Positions 10,602-22,480 of a DNA stretch of 64,000 nucleotides are shown here, in pieces. Positions within the stretch are counted from its first letter, which is position 1. The number at the start of each line of letters is the position of its first letter. Origin of the DNA: Dryomyza anilis (lineage: Eukaryota; Arthropoda; Insecta; Diptera; Dryomyzidae). Below the pieces are notes generated by a model that saw nothing but the letters and a program-made list of their open reading frames with translations, made no database searches and was not told where the DNA came from. The position numbers and the translations under genes were made by a program. Where the stretch lies: NCBI GenBank assembly GCA_951804985.1, contig OX638135.1:71825695-71889694 (forward strand). Reading direction: 5' to 3'.

Positions 10602-10708
10602 TAATTTTTAACATGGGTTGATAGTTCTCAGGTGTTAGAACTATTATTGACTGACGCTTTGTAATTGCCTGACAGTTTATTTTAATTGTTTTCCCTTTTG
10701 TTAAATTA

Positions 10709-11582
10709 GGGATGTCAAAAACCGGTTTCAAAAACCTGCGGTTCGGTTTTTATAGAAACCGTAACCGTTTTTTGCACAAACCGAAAACCGTTTATTTTTG
10801 ACCCGGTTTAACCGGTTTTTAAATTTTCGGCAATATTTGTTTAATCTGCTGCTTTATTGAAAATGTAAGTACATTTTTCTATTTTATAAATACATTTAAT
10901 TTACAAAATGTATCTTTTATGACAAGAGCAACTATTTGAAGGCTATTTGGGAAAAAACATTTAAGAAAATTTGGCACGATGTGTTGCTAAAGTCTGTATT
11001 TCTTGTACAAGTAAAAATTGCAAAGTATTGTCCTCAATCAGGATAATTTCAAATACTGCCCAGTTTAGCTACTATTTCGAAATACATTTATCAATTATAT
11101 ACCGATAAAAAATGATAACAGGCAAATTATTTTATTAAATTAACTGATTAATTAAACATGCGAAAATATGTAAAAATGTGTTTTCGTTTCAAGTTTAAAT
11201 AAAAGTTAAACCAAAAATCGACTTAAGTTAAAACATTTAGACAGTATTTTTTTCCTTATGTATTATTTTCAATATGGATTTTTAATCTACAAAGTTTTGA
11301 ACTATAAATACTACAAATATTTAATTTATTTATGTTTAAATTATAATTCTTAATATAACTGTTATAAACTGAATTTTTAAAGTACAAATTAAATATTTAT
11401 TTCAATTGTTTAATTGTGTGTTTTTTTATTAAAATTTATAAATTGTTCCTTTTAAATGTTAAAATTTTTAATTTTGAAACACCGGTTTAAACCCTTTTTA
11501 AAATTAAAACCCGAAACCGGTTTCGGTTTTTTTTTAAACAAACCGAAACCCGATTTTTGAAAGTGCCGTTTTTTTGACATCC
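10709..11582. mobile_element. hAT-like MITE with CGGTTT subterminal repeats
   Basis: The ends are the inverted pair ggatgtcaaaaa / tttttgacatcc. Just inside both ends are clusters of accggttt/cggttttt motifs (10722-10825 and 11481-11570). The centre is AT-rich with no long frame. The CGGTTT-rich ends resemble those of the 2.67-kb element at 32540, although the terminal bases differ. No clear target duplication is visible. Confidence 0.65.
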
Positions 11583-11756
11583 ATGTGTGAAATACACTTA
11601 AAACACTTAAAACACCTTTTTTAATAGATTTTTAATAGATTTATATGGGATAGATTATAGGGAACAAAAATTTGGAACTTATATTGTTTTATTTTTAATT
11701 TAGAGAGACTATCAATTTTTTTTATGAGATGATCGGTAAACTGCATATCTATCCAA
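11583..11756. other. Short AT-rich spacer
   Basis: Nothing recognised. Confidence 0.4.
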
Positions 11757-12290
11757 AAATACTTTTTCATTTCATTTCATATTTTATTTCGTCTATGGAT
11801 TTAATCCTTACAGACTAGCAAACATCTTAATACTAACAAAAAATTCAATTATAAATATTAAATAACAAATTCTTAAATACTAGTTTGGGAAGCGAAAAAT
11901 CTATCTTATCTGATATCTCATTAAATTCAATTAAAGCTCTCGTAATAGGCTCATTTTTTCCATAATTACAATATCTTAAATTTCTTATAGGAGCATTTAA
12001 ATTAATTAATTTTAACAAATAATCACAATCAATAATCCCACAGATTATATCATAAACAAACATTAAAGAGAGTAAAATTCGTCTACATTCAAGACTTTTT
12101 AGATTTAACAACAAACAACGTGCATTATATGATGGTATCGGTTCCTCAAAATTTAGAGAATTAAGAGCAAACTTTAAAAATTTCTTTTGAATACGTTCCA
12201 ACCGATTAGAATGAACCGCAAAACATGGATTCCTAATAAAAGTAGCATATTCCAATTTATATCTTACAAAAGATGTATATAACAATTTTT
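11757..12290 (-). pseudogene. 3' end of a third LINE (reverse transcriptase C-terminus)
   Basis: A 146-codon minus-strand frame (12285-11845) reads LYTSFVRYKLEYATFIRNP, then HSNRLERIQKKFLKFAL and further C-terminal blocks. This is the typical region after the reverse transcriptase domain of Jockey/CR1/I-type LINEs (the usual consensus is VRP.LEYAS..W.P). A 3' UTR follows with aataaa (minus strand, about 11788) and a tail of tgaaa units (about 11775-11760). Polymerase motifs are absent, so this is a 5'-truncated copy. The truncation point near 12290 adjoins the minisatellite element. Confidence 0.8.
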
Positions 12291-12527
12291 ATTATTTATA
12301 TGAGGGGCCCGTGCTTAGCTGTTGAAGTTTTTTTATTGGTTTTATAAATGTAGTAACCAAATAATAATTCTCCGCTATAACAACTTTTCTCAAAGACAAT
12401 TCTTTCTCAAACTGCGCTTCCTCTTAGAATTCTTCCCCGTAGAACATTTTGCCGTAGAATTCTTCCCAGTAGAATTATTCCCCGTAAAGTTTTTCACAGT
12501 AGATGTTTTAGTGTGGTGAGTTTTAGT

Positions 12528-12786
12528 GATGGCTGTGCAGACCTCTTCACGGTCAGGCGGCGGTATGTCAACGCCGTCGTCAGCAACTGGGGTTGTCAAG
12601 CTGTCTTCTCCATCAGCGGAATAGTTGACATCATCGCCTGCTAGAAGATCAGAGAAGTGCTCTCTCCATAATCTCAGTGTACCCTGGACATCTGTTACTG
12701 GATTCCCGTCATCGTCCTGACAGGAAGAGGGTCCGCTGCGGCCGAAACCCATCATGGTTTGTAATGGCCAAATAAGTAAGTAGGTA
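12528..12786 (-). pseudogene. RTE-like LINE fragment between minisatellite copies
   Basis: A minus-strand frame from 12755 reads MMGFGRSGPSSCQDDD, then GNPVTDVQGTLRLWREHF and DIPPPDREEVCTAI. This resembles the linker just before the reverse transcriptase in RTE-like and some other LINEs. The similarity stops at about 12528, after which the frame runs into minisatellite. Both sides of the fragment are gttttagtgtggtgag repeats, so it is a captured internal piece without either LINE end. Confidence 0.65.
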
Positions 12787-13087
12787 AGTTTTAGTGTGGT
12801 GAGTTTCGGTGTGGTGAATATGGGTTTGGTGAGTTTTAGTGTGGTGAATTTTAGTTTGGTGAATTTTAGTGTGGTGAGTTTTAGTGTGGTGAATTTTATT
12901 GTGGTGAGTTTTATTGTCGTGAGTTTTAGTTTGGTGAATTTGTGAATTTTAGTGTGGTGAGTTTTTGTATGGTGAGTTTTGGCGTGGTGAGTTTTAATGT
13001 GGGGAATTTTGGTGTGGTGAGTTTTTGTATGGTGAGTTTTGGCGTGGTGAGTTTTAATGTGGGGAATTTTGGTGTGGTGAGTTTTAA
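12787..13087. repeat. 15-bp minisatellite, gtggtgagttttagt type
   Basis: About twenty units with variants (gaattttagtgtgg, gttttggcgtggt). 12957-13015 is repeated exactly as a larger block at about 13017-13075. Because the unit is 15 bp, frames stay open on both strands; this is not coding. Confidence 0.92.
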
Positions 13088-13950
13088 GAATTTTGTGTGG
13101 TTGTTAACCTGGTGTGAAATATGTTGATATCACTATAATAACTGTTGACATACACGTAATGTAAAATGTATCTTCTATGGGGATGCCACGCCCAATGGTC
13201 CAATCACTACCACATTCGGCGCAACCGTTTAGAATTGCTGATATAATGTGTTTTTAATTTTTGGGTTACATGGGAGGTGCCAGTCCATCAACCTTATCAA
13301 GACTCTTCCCAGGCCCAACATACATATTGTGCCCAAATTTTATTCAATTCGGTTCAGTCGTTTTTACGTCTATTCGGTATATATATTCGACAAAAACAAA
13401 AAAAAAACAATTTTCAAAAAATTTCGAAAAAAAAATGGTTAAAAAAATGTTTGGTCGACAAAAACAATGCAATGGTCAAAATCACCATTTTCAAAAAAAA
13501 AAAATATATTCGCCAAAAACAATGTCGAAAAAAATTGTTTTTGCTTTTGTTTTTGCTTTTGTTTTTGATTTTTTTTTGTTTTTATTTTTCTTTCATTTTT
13601 TGTTTTTCCTTTAGTTTGGATTTTTGTTTTATGTTAATACTTTTGTTTTTGTATTTTTGCTTTTGTTTTGTGCTTTTGCTTTTGTGTTTTTGCTTTTACA
13701 TTTTTTTTTGTATTTGAGTTTTTGTTTCATGTTCGTAGCTGGTGAAAGTGCCGAGTTATATCGTTTTGAAAGTTTAGGTTGTATGGGAGGTGTCACGCCT
13801 CTTTGTCGTCACGCCCATATATAGCCTATCATTTCTTCCAGACCATACCGCATCTTTGTTAAAAATTTGAAGAAAATCGGATTCGCCGTTTAGACGGAGA
13901 AGCGGAACAAACGTACAAAAAAACGAACAAACAGATTTGTTATATTAATA

Positions 13951-15427
13951 GGATAACTAGCTGGACCCGTACACGACTCGTGCACATTTTTTTTTTGTAC
14001 CAGGGCTGCGCAACGGGGTATTTTAGTTTTATTTTAATTTTAAAACAATCTTATAAAGTGGCAGTTAAAATGAAAACAATATTTTAATTTATTTGATTTT
14101 TAATTTTATTACTTTTATTTGTTTTTATATATTTATTACTTTTTCACGATAATATAAATTATCAATTCATGAAATCTCAGATAAAATATAGCGATTAAAT
14201 CGATGATCTTCTTATTAGTGATATCGAAGTTTAGTTGCTCTGCATTAATTAGACGGTGAAATGAATGTTCATCCTCTTGGATCTCGATTACATTGAAAAT
14301 GATTTTGACGATGTCAATCTACTCTGACTTCTATTAAGAAGGTGATGAACGTCATGAATTTTTTTCAATCGACGCTGAATTCTATGACAAAGACAGGTGA
14401 TGAATATGATGATCTCGGTGATGATATCGATATATAAATTTTGAAATTATTATAATGATGATCTGTGATGTTGGCGAATTCAATCTACTCTGTCTTCTAA
14501 TAAGAAGACAGGTGATGAACGCAATGATTTCATTCAAGCGACGCTGAATTCTATGACGAAGACAGGTGATGAATATGAAGATCTCATTGATGATATCGAC
14601 GTTTTAATATCGAAATTATTATAATTATGATGATCTGATGTTGGCGATTTCAATCTAATCTGCAATGAATTGTTTCAACCTACGCTGAATTATATTACAA
14701 AGGCTGGAGATGAATCTTGTTGGAGTTGATGTCGATAGTCAAATCCCGACATTATTATAACGATTTGTGTTGTTTATGATTTCAATATACAATGCCGTCT
14801 TTTCTGAAGGCAGGTGATCTACTCAATGAATTCCAAAACATTAAACTTATTGTTTTAGAAATCAGCATTTAAATTTTGAAATGATTTTGCAGATTTCAAT
14901 GTACTCTAACATCAATAACGATGGCTGTATGATTGTTGCATTTATATGACAAAAATATGCGTTTACTTATTACATGGTAATCTTGTTGATATCGTTTGTT
15001 CATGATTATTACAATCAAAGCTCATTATGTCGTTTTTATGTTGAATTTTTAATAATTATAGACAGAGTTCTGAATTATAATTTCAAGATTATAACCACAA
15101 ATTGTTAATGGTGATTTATTTTAAGTCTGTGTTTTTTTGACGTAGAAAATTAACATGATGAAAATTAATTATAAATTGAATTCAATCCTGAAGAGGTGTG
15201 TCCCGCTCTCTGAGTTGTATGATCTATGTATACAGCAACTTTTGATTGCTAAGTTAATTAGAATAAATGATATCATTTGATATTGATGAACTTGTTTATT
15301 ATAATTTTGTCGAAATCAATGAGTGTTTAACGAAATTATATTGATGGATTTATTTAACGATCAAGTAGATGTCATCGTTGATATCATCAAGATTTATGAT
15401 AAGCTCTAAATTAAAATATATATATTA
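13951..15427. other. AT-rich tract between two tagctggaccc junctions
   Basis: It starts and ends at the same junction phrase (agctggacccgt near 13959 and 15430). The interior is AT-rich and includes the degenerate repeats 14270-14900 described separately. No intact frame is recognised. Confidence 0.5.
14270..14900. repeat. Degenerate ~140-170-bp tandem repeats
   Basis: The block acgctgaattctatgac recurs at 14372, 14541 and (diverged) 14681. The aattattataatgatgatctg block and the caggtgatgaa block recur between, with weaker copies near 14755 and 14895. Spacings are about 168 and 141 bp. In one frame copies read TLNSMTKTGDEY followed by an acidic run (DDL.DDID), TLNSMTKTGDEYEDLIDDID and a decayed TLNYITKAGDE. 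These could be a duplicated coding segment that has died or simply repeat DNA. Confidence 0.6.
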
Positions 15428-17328
15428 TAGCTGGACCCGTGCACGACTCGTGCCAAGATTTTGTGTATTCAAAGATATAGAGCGATATTATTAATATAAA
15501 AAACATTTTTATTATTTATATGAGGGGCGCGTGCTTAGTTGTTGAAGTTTTTTTTTATTGGTTTTATAAATGTAGTAACCAAATAATAATTCTCCGCCTT
15601 AACTACTTTTCTCAAAGACAATTCTTTCTCAGACTGCGCTTGCCCTTAGAATTCTTCCCCGTAGAACATTTCGCCGTAGCATTCTTCCCAGTAGAAATAT
15701 TCCTCGTAAATTCCTCCCGGTAGAATTCTTCCCGTAGAATTCATCCCGGTAGAATTATTTACTGTAGAATTTTTTACTGTAGAATTATTTCCCGTAGAAT
15801 TTTTCCCCGTAGAGTTTTTCACAGTAGATGTTTTAGTGTGGTGAGTTTTATTGTCGTTAGTTTTAGTGTGGTGTATTTTTGTGTGGTTAATTTTATTGTG
15901 GTGAGTTTTAATGTGGTGAGTTTTAGTGTGAAGAATTTTAGGGTGGTGAATTTTAGTGTGGTGAGTTTTAGTGTGGTGAGTTTTTGTATGGTGAGTTTTA
16001 GCGTGGTAAGTTTTAATGTGGGGAATTTTGGTGTGGGGAGTTTAAAGAATTTTGGGTGGTTGTTAACCTGAAATATCTTGATATCACTATAATAACTGTT
16101 GACATACACGTAATGTAAAATGTATCTTCTATGGGGAGTGCCACGCCTAATGGTCCAATCACTCCCACATTCGTTGAAACCGTTTAGAATGGTTAAAAAT
16201 AACGCTGACCAAAATTTAATTAAATTTGCTATCCCAATTGCTGATATGCGTTATATGGTAGGTACCCAGTCCACCAATCGTACCGAGATAAAGCATATAC
16301 TCTGCCCACGCCCAACATACATATTGTGACAAAATTTAATTCAGTTCGGTTCAGCAGTTTTGACGTCTATTCGAAATTTAAAAATATATTCGACAAAAAC
16401 AACAATGTTCAAAAAATTTCGAAAAAAAAATTTGTTAAAAAAATGTTTGGACAACAAAAAGAACGCAATGGTCGAAATCGACATTTTGCAAAAAAAAAAT
16501 ATTCAACAAAAACAACAATGTTCAAAAAATTTCGAAAAAAAAAATTAAAAAAAAAATGTTAGTCGACAAAAACAATGCAATGGTCAAAATCACCATTTTC
16601 CAAAAAAAAACAAAATAAAAAAAAAACGGAAAAAACAATGTCGAAAAAAAAATTATTTTTGCTTTTGTTTTTGATTTTTTTTGTTTTTCTTTAATTTTTT
16701 GTTTTTCCTTTACTTTGGATTTTTGTTTTATGTTATTACTTTTGTTTTTGTATTTTTGCTTTTGTTTTGTGCTTTTGTGTTTTTGCTTTTAATTTTTTTT
16801 TTGTATTTGAGTTTTTTGTTTCATGTTCGTAGCTGGCGAAAGTGCCGAGTTATATCGTTTTAAAAGTTTAGGTTGTATGGGAGGTGCCACGCCTTTTTGT
16901 CCAATCCCGCCCACATATAGCCTATCATTCCTTCCAGACCATACCGCATCTGTGTTAAAAATTTCAAGAAAATCGGATCAGCCGTTTAGACGGAGAAGCG
17001 GAACAAACGTGATTGCTTTTGTTTTTGTATTTTTGCTTTTTTTTTTATTTTGTGCTTTTGCTTTTAAATTTTTTTTTTGTATTTGAGTTTTTTGTTTCAT
17101 GTTCGTAGCTGGTGAAAGTGCCGAGTTATATCGTATTAAAAGTTTAGTTTGTTTGGGAGGTGCCACGCCCCTTTGTCCAATCCCGCCCATAAGTAGCCTA
17201 TAATTCCTTCCAGACCATACCGCATCTGTGGTAAAAATTTTAAGAAAATCGGATCAGCCGTTTAGACGGAGAAGTGGAACAAACAAACAAAAGGACAAAC
17301 CAACAAAGTGATTTATTATATTAATAGG
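15428..17328 (+). mobile_element. Minisatellite-bearing composite element, copy 2, with doubled tail
   Basis: Same order as copy 1, but with the full 5' junction (agctggacccgtgcacgact), a longer gtagaattcttccc tract (15650-15830) and a gtggtgagttttagt tract (15831-16052). The 3' tail is present twice: 16815-17008 and again 17095-17280. The second is joined through a repeated T-rich segment, as if by slippage or unequal exchange inside the tail. Confidence 0.6.
15650..16052. repeat. Two adjoining 15-bp minisatellites
   Basis: gtagaattcttcccg-type units run from 15650 to about 15830 and pass without a gap into gtggtgagttttagt-type units to 16052. Confidence 0.9.
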
Positions 17329-18507
17329 ACTTGCTGGACCTTAATAAAGCGATTTTATTAATATAAAAAACTGTATTATTATTTTTTATAACAGGGGTCC
17401 GTGCTTCGCTGTGGAAGTTTTTATTGGTTTTATAAATGTAGTAACCAAATAATAATTCTCCGCCAAAACAACTTTTCTCAAAGACAATTCAGACAGTAGA
17501 ATATTTCGCCGTAGAATTCTCCCCAGTAGAAATCTTCGCCGTAAAATTCTTCCCCATAGCACGCTTTACCGTAGAATTCTTCCTGGTAGAATTCTTCCCC
17601 GTAGAGTTTTTCCCAGTAGAAGTTTTAGTGTAGTTAGTTTTAATGTGGTGAGTCTTAGTGTGTTGAATTTTTAGTTTAGTGAATTAGTGTGGTGAGTTTT
17701 AGTGTGGTGTGTTTTAGTGCGGTGAGTTTTAGTGTGGTGAGCTTTATTGTGTTGAGTTTTAGTGTGGTGAGTTTTAGTGTGGGGAATTTTGGTGTGGTGA
17801 GTTTTAGTGTAGTGAGTTTTGGTGTGGTGAGTTTTAGTATGGTGAATTTTAGTGCGGTGGGTTTTAGTGTGGTGAGTTTTAGTGTGGTGAGTTTCGGTGT
17901 GGTGAGTTTTAGTGTGGTGAGTTTTAGTGTGGTGAATTTTTAGTGTGGTGAGTTTTAGTGTGGTGAGCTTTATTGTGTTGAGTTTTAGTGTGGTGAGTTT
18001 TAGTGTGGGGAATTTTGGTGTGGTGAGTTTTAGTGTGGTGAGTTTTAGTGTGGTGAGTTTTGGTGAGGTGAGTTTTAGTATGGTGAATTTTTGGTGTGGT
18101 GAGTTTTAGCGTGGTGAGTTTTATTGTGGTGAGTTTTAGTGTGGTGAGTTTTAGTGTGGTGAATTTTTAGTGTAGTTAGTTTTAGTGTGGTGAGCTTTAA
18201 TGTGTTGAGTTTTAGTGTGGTGAGTTTTAGTGTGGTGAATTTTAGTTTTTTTGTTTCATCTTTTTAGATTGTGTATGTGCTGAGTTATGTCGTTTTGAAA
18301 GTTTAGGTTGTATGAGAGGTACCACGCCCCTTTGTCCAATCCCGCCCATATATATCCTATGACACCCTCCGTACTCCTTAGTATCCTGTGGCAAAATTTC
18401 AGTTAAATCGGTTCAGCTGTTTAGACGTGATGCTGGAACAAACAGACAGACCGACAGGCAGACCGACAGACTGACAGACGGACCAAGAATTTTATATATA
18501 TAGATAA
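17329..18507 (+). mobile_element. Minisatellite-bearing composite element, copy 3 (variant tail)
   Basis: The 5' part (ggtccgtgcttcgctgtgg, 17396-17414) is followed by gtagaattc-type units (17490-17620) and a long gtggtgagttttagt tract (17625-18243). The 3' tail differs from copies 1 and 2: it reads atgtgctgagttatgtcg, then gttcagctgtttagacgtga, then a cagacagaccgacaggc microsatellite and ttttatatatatagata. The same variant recurs at 60795-61985. It abuts the first array unit at 18508. Confidence 0.6.
17490..18243. repeat. Longest 15-bp minisatellite tract outside the array
   Basis: About fifty units. A higher-order repeat of roughly 250 bp is visible: the series with gagctttattgtgttgag and gtggggaattttggtgtg occurs at 17740-17800 and again at 17965-18025. 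Confidence 0.9.
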
Positions 18508-19863
18508 TAGGATACGATGGTCTGACATCAAGTTTGTATTAGATGGTTGCGGTGACAACAACGCTTTTTTCAAGACAAATGCGGTCCATGCAGAATTTCT
18601 ATATTTTGGTGAAGTGCATTATAGAACGAAATCGAAAATACAGATATACATATCCAATTAAAAAACATTTTTGGTTTTTTAAAAACGTCCAAAAATATAA
18701 AAATTTCTTAAAAATAGTATTTGAACACAATTCACAGATTCCCAAAAGTATGAAAGCAGAGCTGAAGCCGGTAAATCAATTATTAATTATTCGCACAGAC
18801 TCTTTAAATGATAAAATTTATTGAGTTTGAAGTTGTATATGAATTTAGGTTATTTTTTAATTTATTGAAAATTTGAAAGTTTAAAAAGTTTTCTCATTTT
18901 TGATGAATCGTACTGACTTTTAGACGCAACTTTGAAAAATAATTGACAAATTGACTATTTTAGAAATATCTGAGTATTTTTTGAATATGTAATTTTATGG
19001 AAACTTTAAAAAAGGTATGTAAATATGTTTGACTGAAAGCCTAAATATCTCTTTGATGACTTTCTTGGATTTAAAGGTAACGCATTGAATGTAATTTCTA
19101 AAAACGTGGATTCAAATATGTCGGTAATGGAACGGTGGTATCACAATGGACCTTTTTTGGTCTAAGTGTGCTTTTTAGCAGACATTACAACCTAACCTAA
19201 GAAGCTAAAGTAATCATCTCTATGAGTTATTTGAATTTTGAAAAAATGTCCTTGAAAAAATTGAAATTGCCTCCAAAATGTTTTCAATGAAATTTTTTTC
19301 ATAAATCCCAAAAAGGCATCATCGGTTAGAAAACAATATCTTTGTTATTATTACTACGATTTTGGACATTCAGAAAGAAAATAAAATTATTTATGTATTA
19401 CGGTGAATGTAATGGGAAATTTTGTAAGGGATAGCTCAAAGATTCTTCGATTGAGCTGAAATTTTGTCTGGATTTTTTTTCTAGTATCGTCATGAAATAA
19501 GCAACGGTGAGCGGGATTCGTACAAATTACCATCGAAACATCAAAAATAGGAATTGTATTTTGATAATGAGAATTCCTTTACTTTACATTGAAAATGGTG
19601 CGGTTTCAAAGAGCCATATATGGGCTGCAAGTATTTTACCCCATGTCAATAAACATAATGGCCCATAACTAAAGTCAAAATTAACCTGGAGCTTAAATTT
19701 AATTACGGTTTTTTGACGGTTTTCATACAAAAATAAATGTCAAAAATCTATATATTAAAATAAACTATAGTTTAAAAATGACTATAGTTACGCGCCAATT
19801 TGTTTAGCACACGTAATGTACCAAGTTGGCGAAAAATTAAGGAATGATTTAAAAGTTATTCAG

Positions 19864-20020
19864 GGCTTTTCATAGGGAGTGTTTTACTATCGTACGTTTG
19901 CCATTGACAGTCGAGAAGAGGTACTGTCGTATAGAAAAATAATGTATATTTTCTAATTATTCAGTCGCGGTGAGTCGAACCAACGACCTCTCGACTCGGA
20001 GTCCATCGCACTACTAAACC
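19864..20020 (-). repeat. Old SINE relative (family C) in unit 0
   Basis: On the minus strand it has the tRNA-like order gatggactccgagtcgagag, then a B-box ggttcgactca, then the SINE-body block (cgtacgatagtaaaac...cctatgaaaagccc). It is clearly homologous to SINE family A, but the A-box is degraded. Equivalent copies lie at 26513-26665, 41493-41645, 47519-47672, 56068-56220 and 63212-63365. Confidence 0.75.
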
Positions 20021-22269
20021 AAAATAACTGATTGCAGATGCGATATATTTTAATGGATATATGTGCGCATATTTTGTATATTTTAGTGCACGAGAATCCT
20101 AGGCAGTGATGCCAACTCATATTTTCATTTTCCTCGATATTCTTAGCAAAATTCCCCAATTGTCTATAAAATTCCCCGCACAAATTAATGTAAATACACT
20201 GAGAATAAATAGTGTTTTTACTAAATGTTTAATAACAATCTGAATAATCCATAGATACATATTACGTAATATGCTATTCATTTAACATGTTTTTTATTTC
20301 TTGATTTCTCTATTTTTCGAATGACATTTATCAGCCATTATAAATTGAGAAAAATTATTTGTTATTACCAAGTGGTGCAATATTTTTTAATTAAGGTCCA
20401 GTTTTTACAGTTTCCAGTTTTTGTTAAAGTTTAAACTTAGCTTATATAAATATTTCAAAAGTCAATAGTTCCAAATCAAAATGTCCGAATATGTTTAGAT
20501 TTTACAGACACATAGATAGACAATTAGTACTCAGTTAATATAAATTTTAAATATATGAGAAATATTGACTATAATATGAAAAAAATGAAATCATATGAAA
20601 AAATGGATCATATTAAACAATTATATTAAACTTGGTTTCAAATAGTACTGCACGCAGCAAAAAAAGGGCACTCCCAAACATAATTTTGCAGGCATTAACA
20701 TGTACGATAAATCATTTGTAAACAGTGTTGTAATGAGATCTGACAATATAGTATCCCGGAAACATTTTAATGTTGCCCCTTAAAATGGAGTATGCTCTAA
20801 TGGAAACATAATAACATAAAAATTTTCAAAATAAAACATGATTTTGAACGACCTGAATATAAATATGTTTCCAGTGAAACATATCAGTTGTTTTAGTTCA
20901 AAAAGTAGTATGTTTGCATAGAAACATATTTAAATATTTTTGGAAAGAAATCCTGAAAATAAAATAAAAATAAAATGTTGTTTTTTTTTTATTTATTTTT
21001 ATTACAAATCTTTAAACATGCACAGTAGAAAATTATAATAATAGAATTCATATACATATTTTTAAATGCAAGTACAAGTGACAGCATCAATGAAGGCACA
21101 ATTGCACCTGCAGACGCTAAACCAGACGATCCAGGCTCGCTTTATATTTGGTACAATTACAGTTGATCTCAGTACAGCACATAGCGTAGGCACGGAATTC
21201 ACGGAGGCTTTTGTAAAAAAAACATGCCAAATTGAAACACAGTTTTTTATTTGTGTTTTTTTCAGAAATTATATACTGCACTATATTATACTCTGTTACT
21301 ATTTGTACTTTTTGTAACACAATTTATATATTTATTTAATTTACAAATAACAAAATTATTACCGACGCGAACACGTTTTCTCAATGAACACCAGATCAAC
21401 ACGCAAAATGCCGATCAACGAGTGTTAACTGTAAATACAAGAATTATTTTTTTGTTTCTTTTCGAACATCAGTATGTTTAAAATGACTCTATACATACTT
21501 CAAACGACGACAAAAGAGACGTAGGTAGAAAATTCTGCTCAACGAGTGCCAACTTCGTATACAAGAAGAATGTTGGAAGAATACATTTATTTAAATCCAA
21601 TTACTTTTTTGTTTGATTTTAAACATCAATATGTTCAAACGATGGCAAAAGATGGCGTAGGTAGAAAATGCTGCACAACGTTGCCAACTTCGTCAGTCGA
21701 TAAATTATCGAATTAAGACGAGCGTTGCGAACATATGTTATTAGATTTGATTAGCATTTTCTGTGTTTCGAAACATAGTTTTAACAAAGTAACAAAGAAA
21801 TAGTTTATTCAAATGCAATTAAAATTTTATGTTGGTATTGTAACATATTTATGGTAAATTTGACAGATTCGGCTGGACAATATAATAATGTTTACACGTG
21901 AACAAAAATAAATTCAATTTCGATTATAATTTAATTACACTTCATTCCTAATACATGTATGGTAATTTCGTATTATTTTTTAATTACATTCAAACATATT
22001 CAAACAAATCTTTGCTATCCGTGTGAAAATAGGTAATTAATGCCTTTTAATAGGGCAAACTTTAAAATACTGAAAACAATATTTTTTCAACTATTAAGGG
22101 ACATGACAAATTAGCAGGTTTTACATTAATTAAAAAATGTATCCTTTATTTAAAAACATATCATCAGATACATTCAAAAAATGTTAAAGGAATTTATATA
22201 AATCCAGAAATCGTATTTAATATATTGTATAGACGCCAAATTACGACCTTTCACATGATTGATATATAG

Positions 22270-22480
22270 ACCCAGCAGGAAATGGCCTCATAGACGACAA
22301 GGTCATCAATGATGAATCGATGTCTACAACAATTTCATAAATGACATTGCATTAAAGAAGTCATATACCATATGTCATATAAACATATATGAATGACATT
22401 GTGAAAATCTGTCATTGATGAAATGTTTTTGATGACGTCATTGATGAAAATTAACATTCACGTCACATGACCTTAAAGGT
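22270..22480. promoter_or_regulatory. CRE-palindrome and tcattgatga cluster
   Basis: A perfect TGACGTCA palindrome lies at 22433-22440 among many tgacatt/tcattgatga motifs. The same palindrome is at 29623, 44304, 50925 and 58754 in units 1, 3, 4 and 5. TGACGTCA is the known CREB/ATF site; a regulatory role here is inference only. The flanking aaggtcat...atgacctt pair suggests the segment may itself be a small inverted-repeat element. Confidence 0.35.

Larger units (their letters stand above)
12291..13950 (+). mobile_element. Minisatellite-bearing composite element, copy 1
   Basis: It opens with the ggcccgtgcttagctgttga block and the gtagtaaccaaataataatt block (12340-12367). A 15-bp minisatellite of gtagaattcttccc type follows (12420-12510), then one of gtggtgagttttagt type (12787-13087). 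A middle domain runs from gttaacctggtgtgaaatat, and an A-rich then T-rich tract covers 13380-13720. The 3' tail is the ggtgaaagtgccgagttata block, the tttagacggagaagcggaac block, a run of aaac/aaacg, and tttattatattaata. The tail style (gtttagacg plus short repeats) is common in non-autonomous fly elements, but I cannot assign a class. A LINE fragment sits inside the minisatellite at 12528-12786. Confidence 0.6.

Noticed and set aside
21066..21317. GC-richer frame beginning MQVQVTASMKAQLH, seen in units 0, 1, 3, 4 and 5
   Set aside because: Differences between copies are mostly amino-acid changing (for example L/Q, Q/R, I/M, I/V), unit 1 has a frameshift, and the minus strand is also open. 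There is no sign of protein-level constraint.
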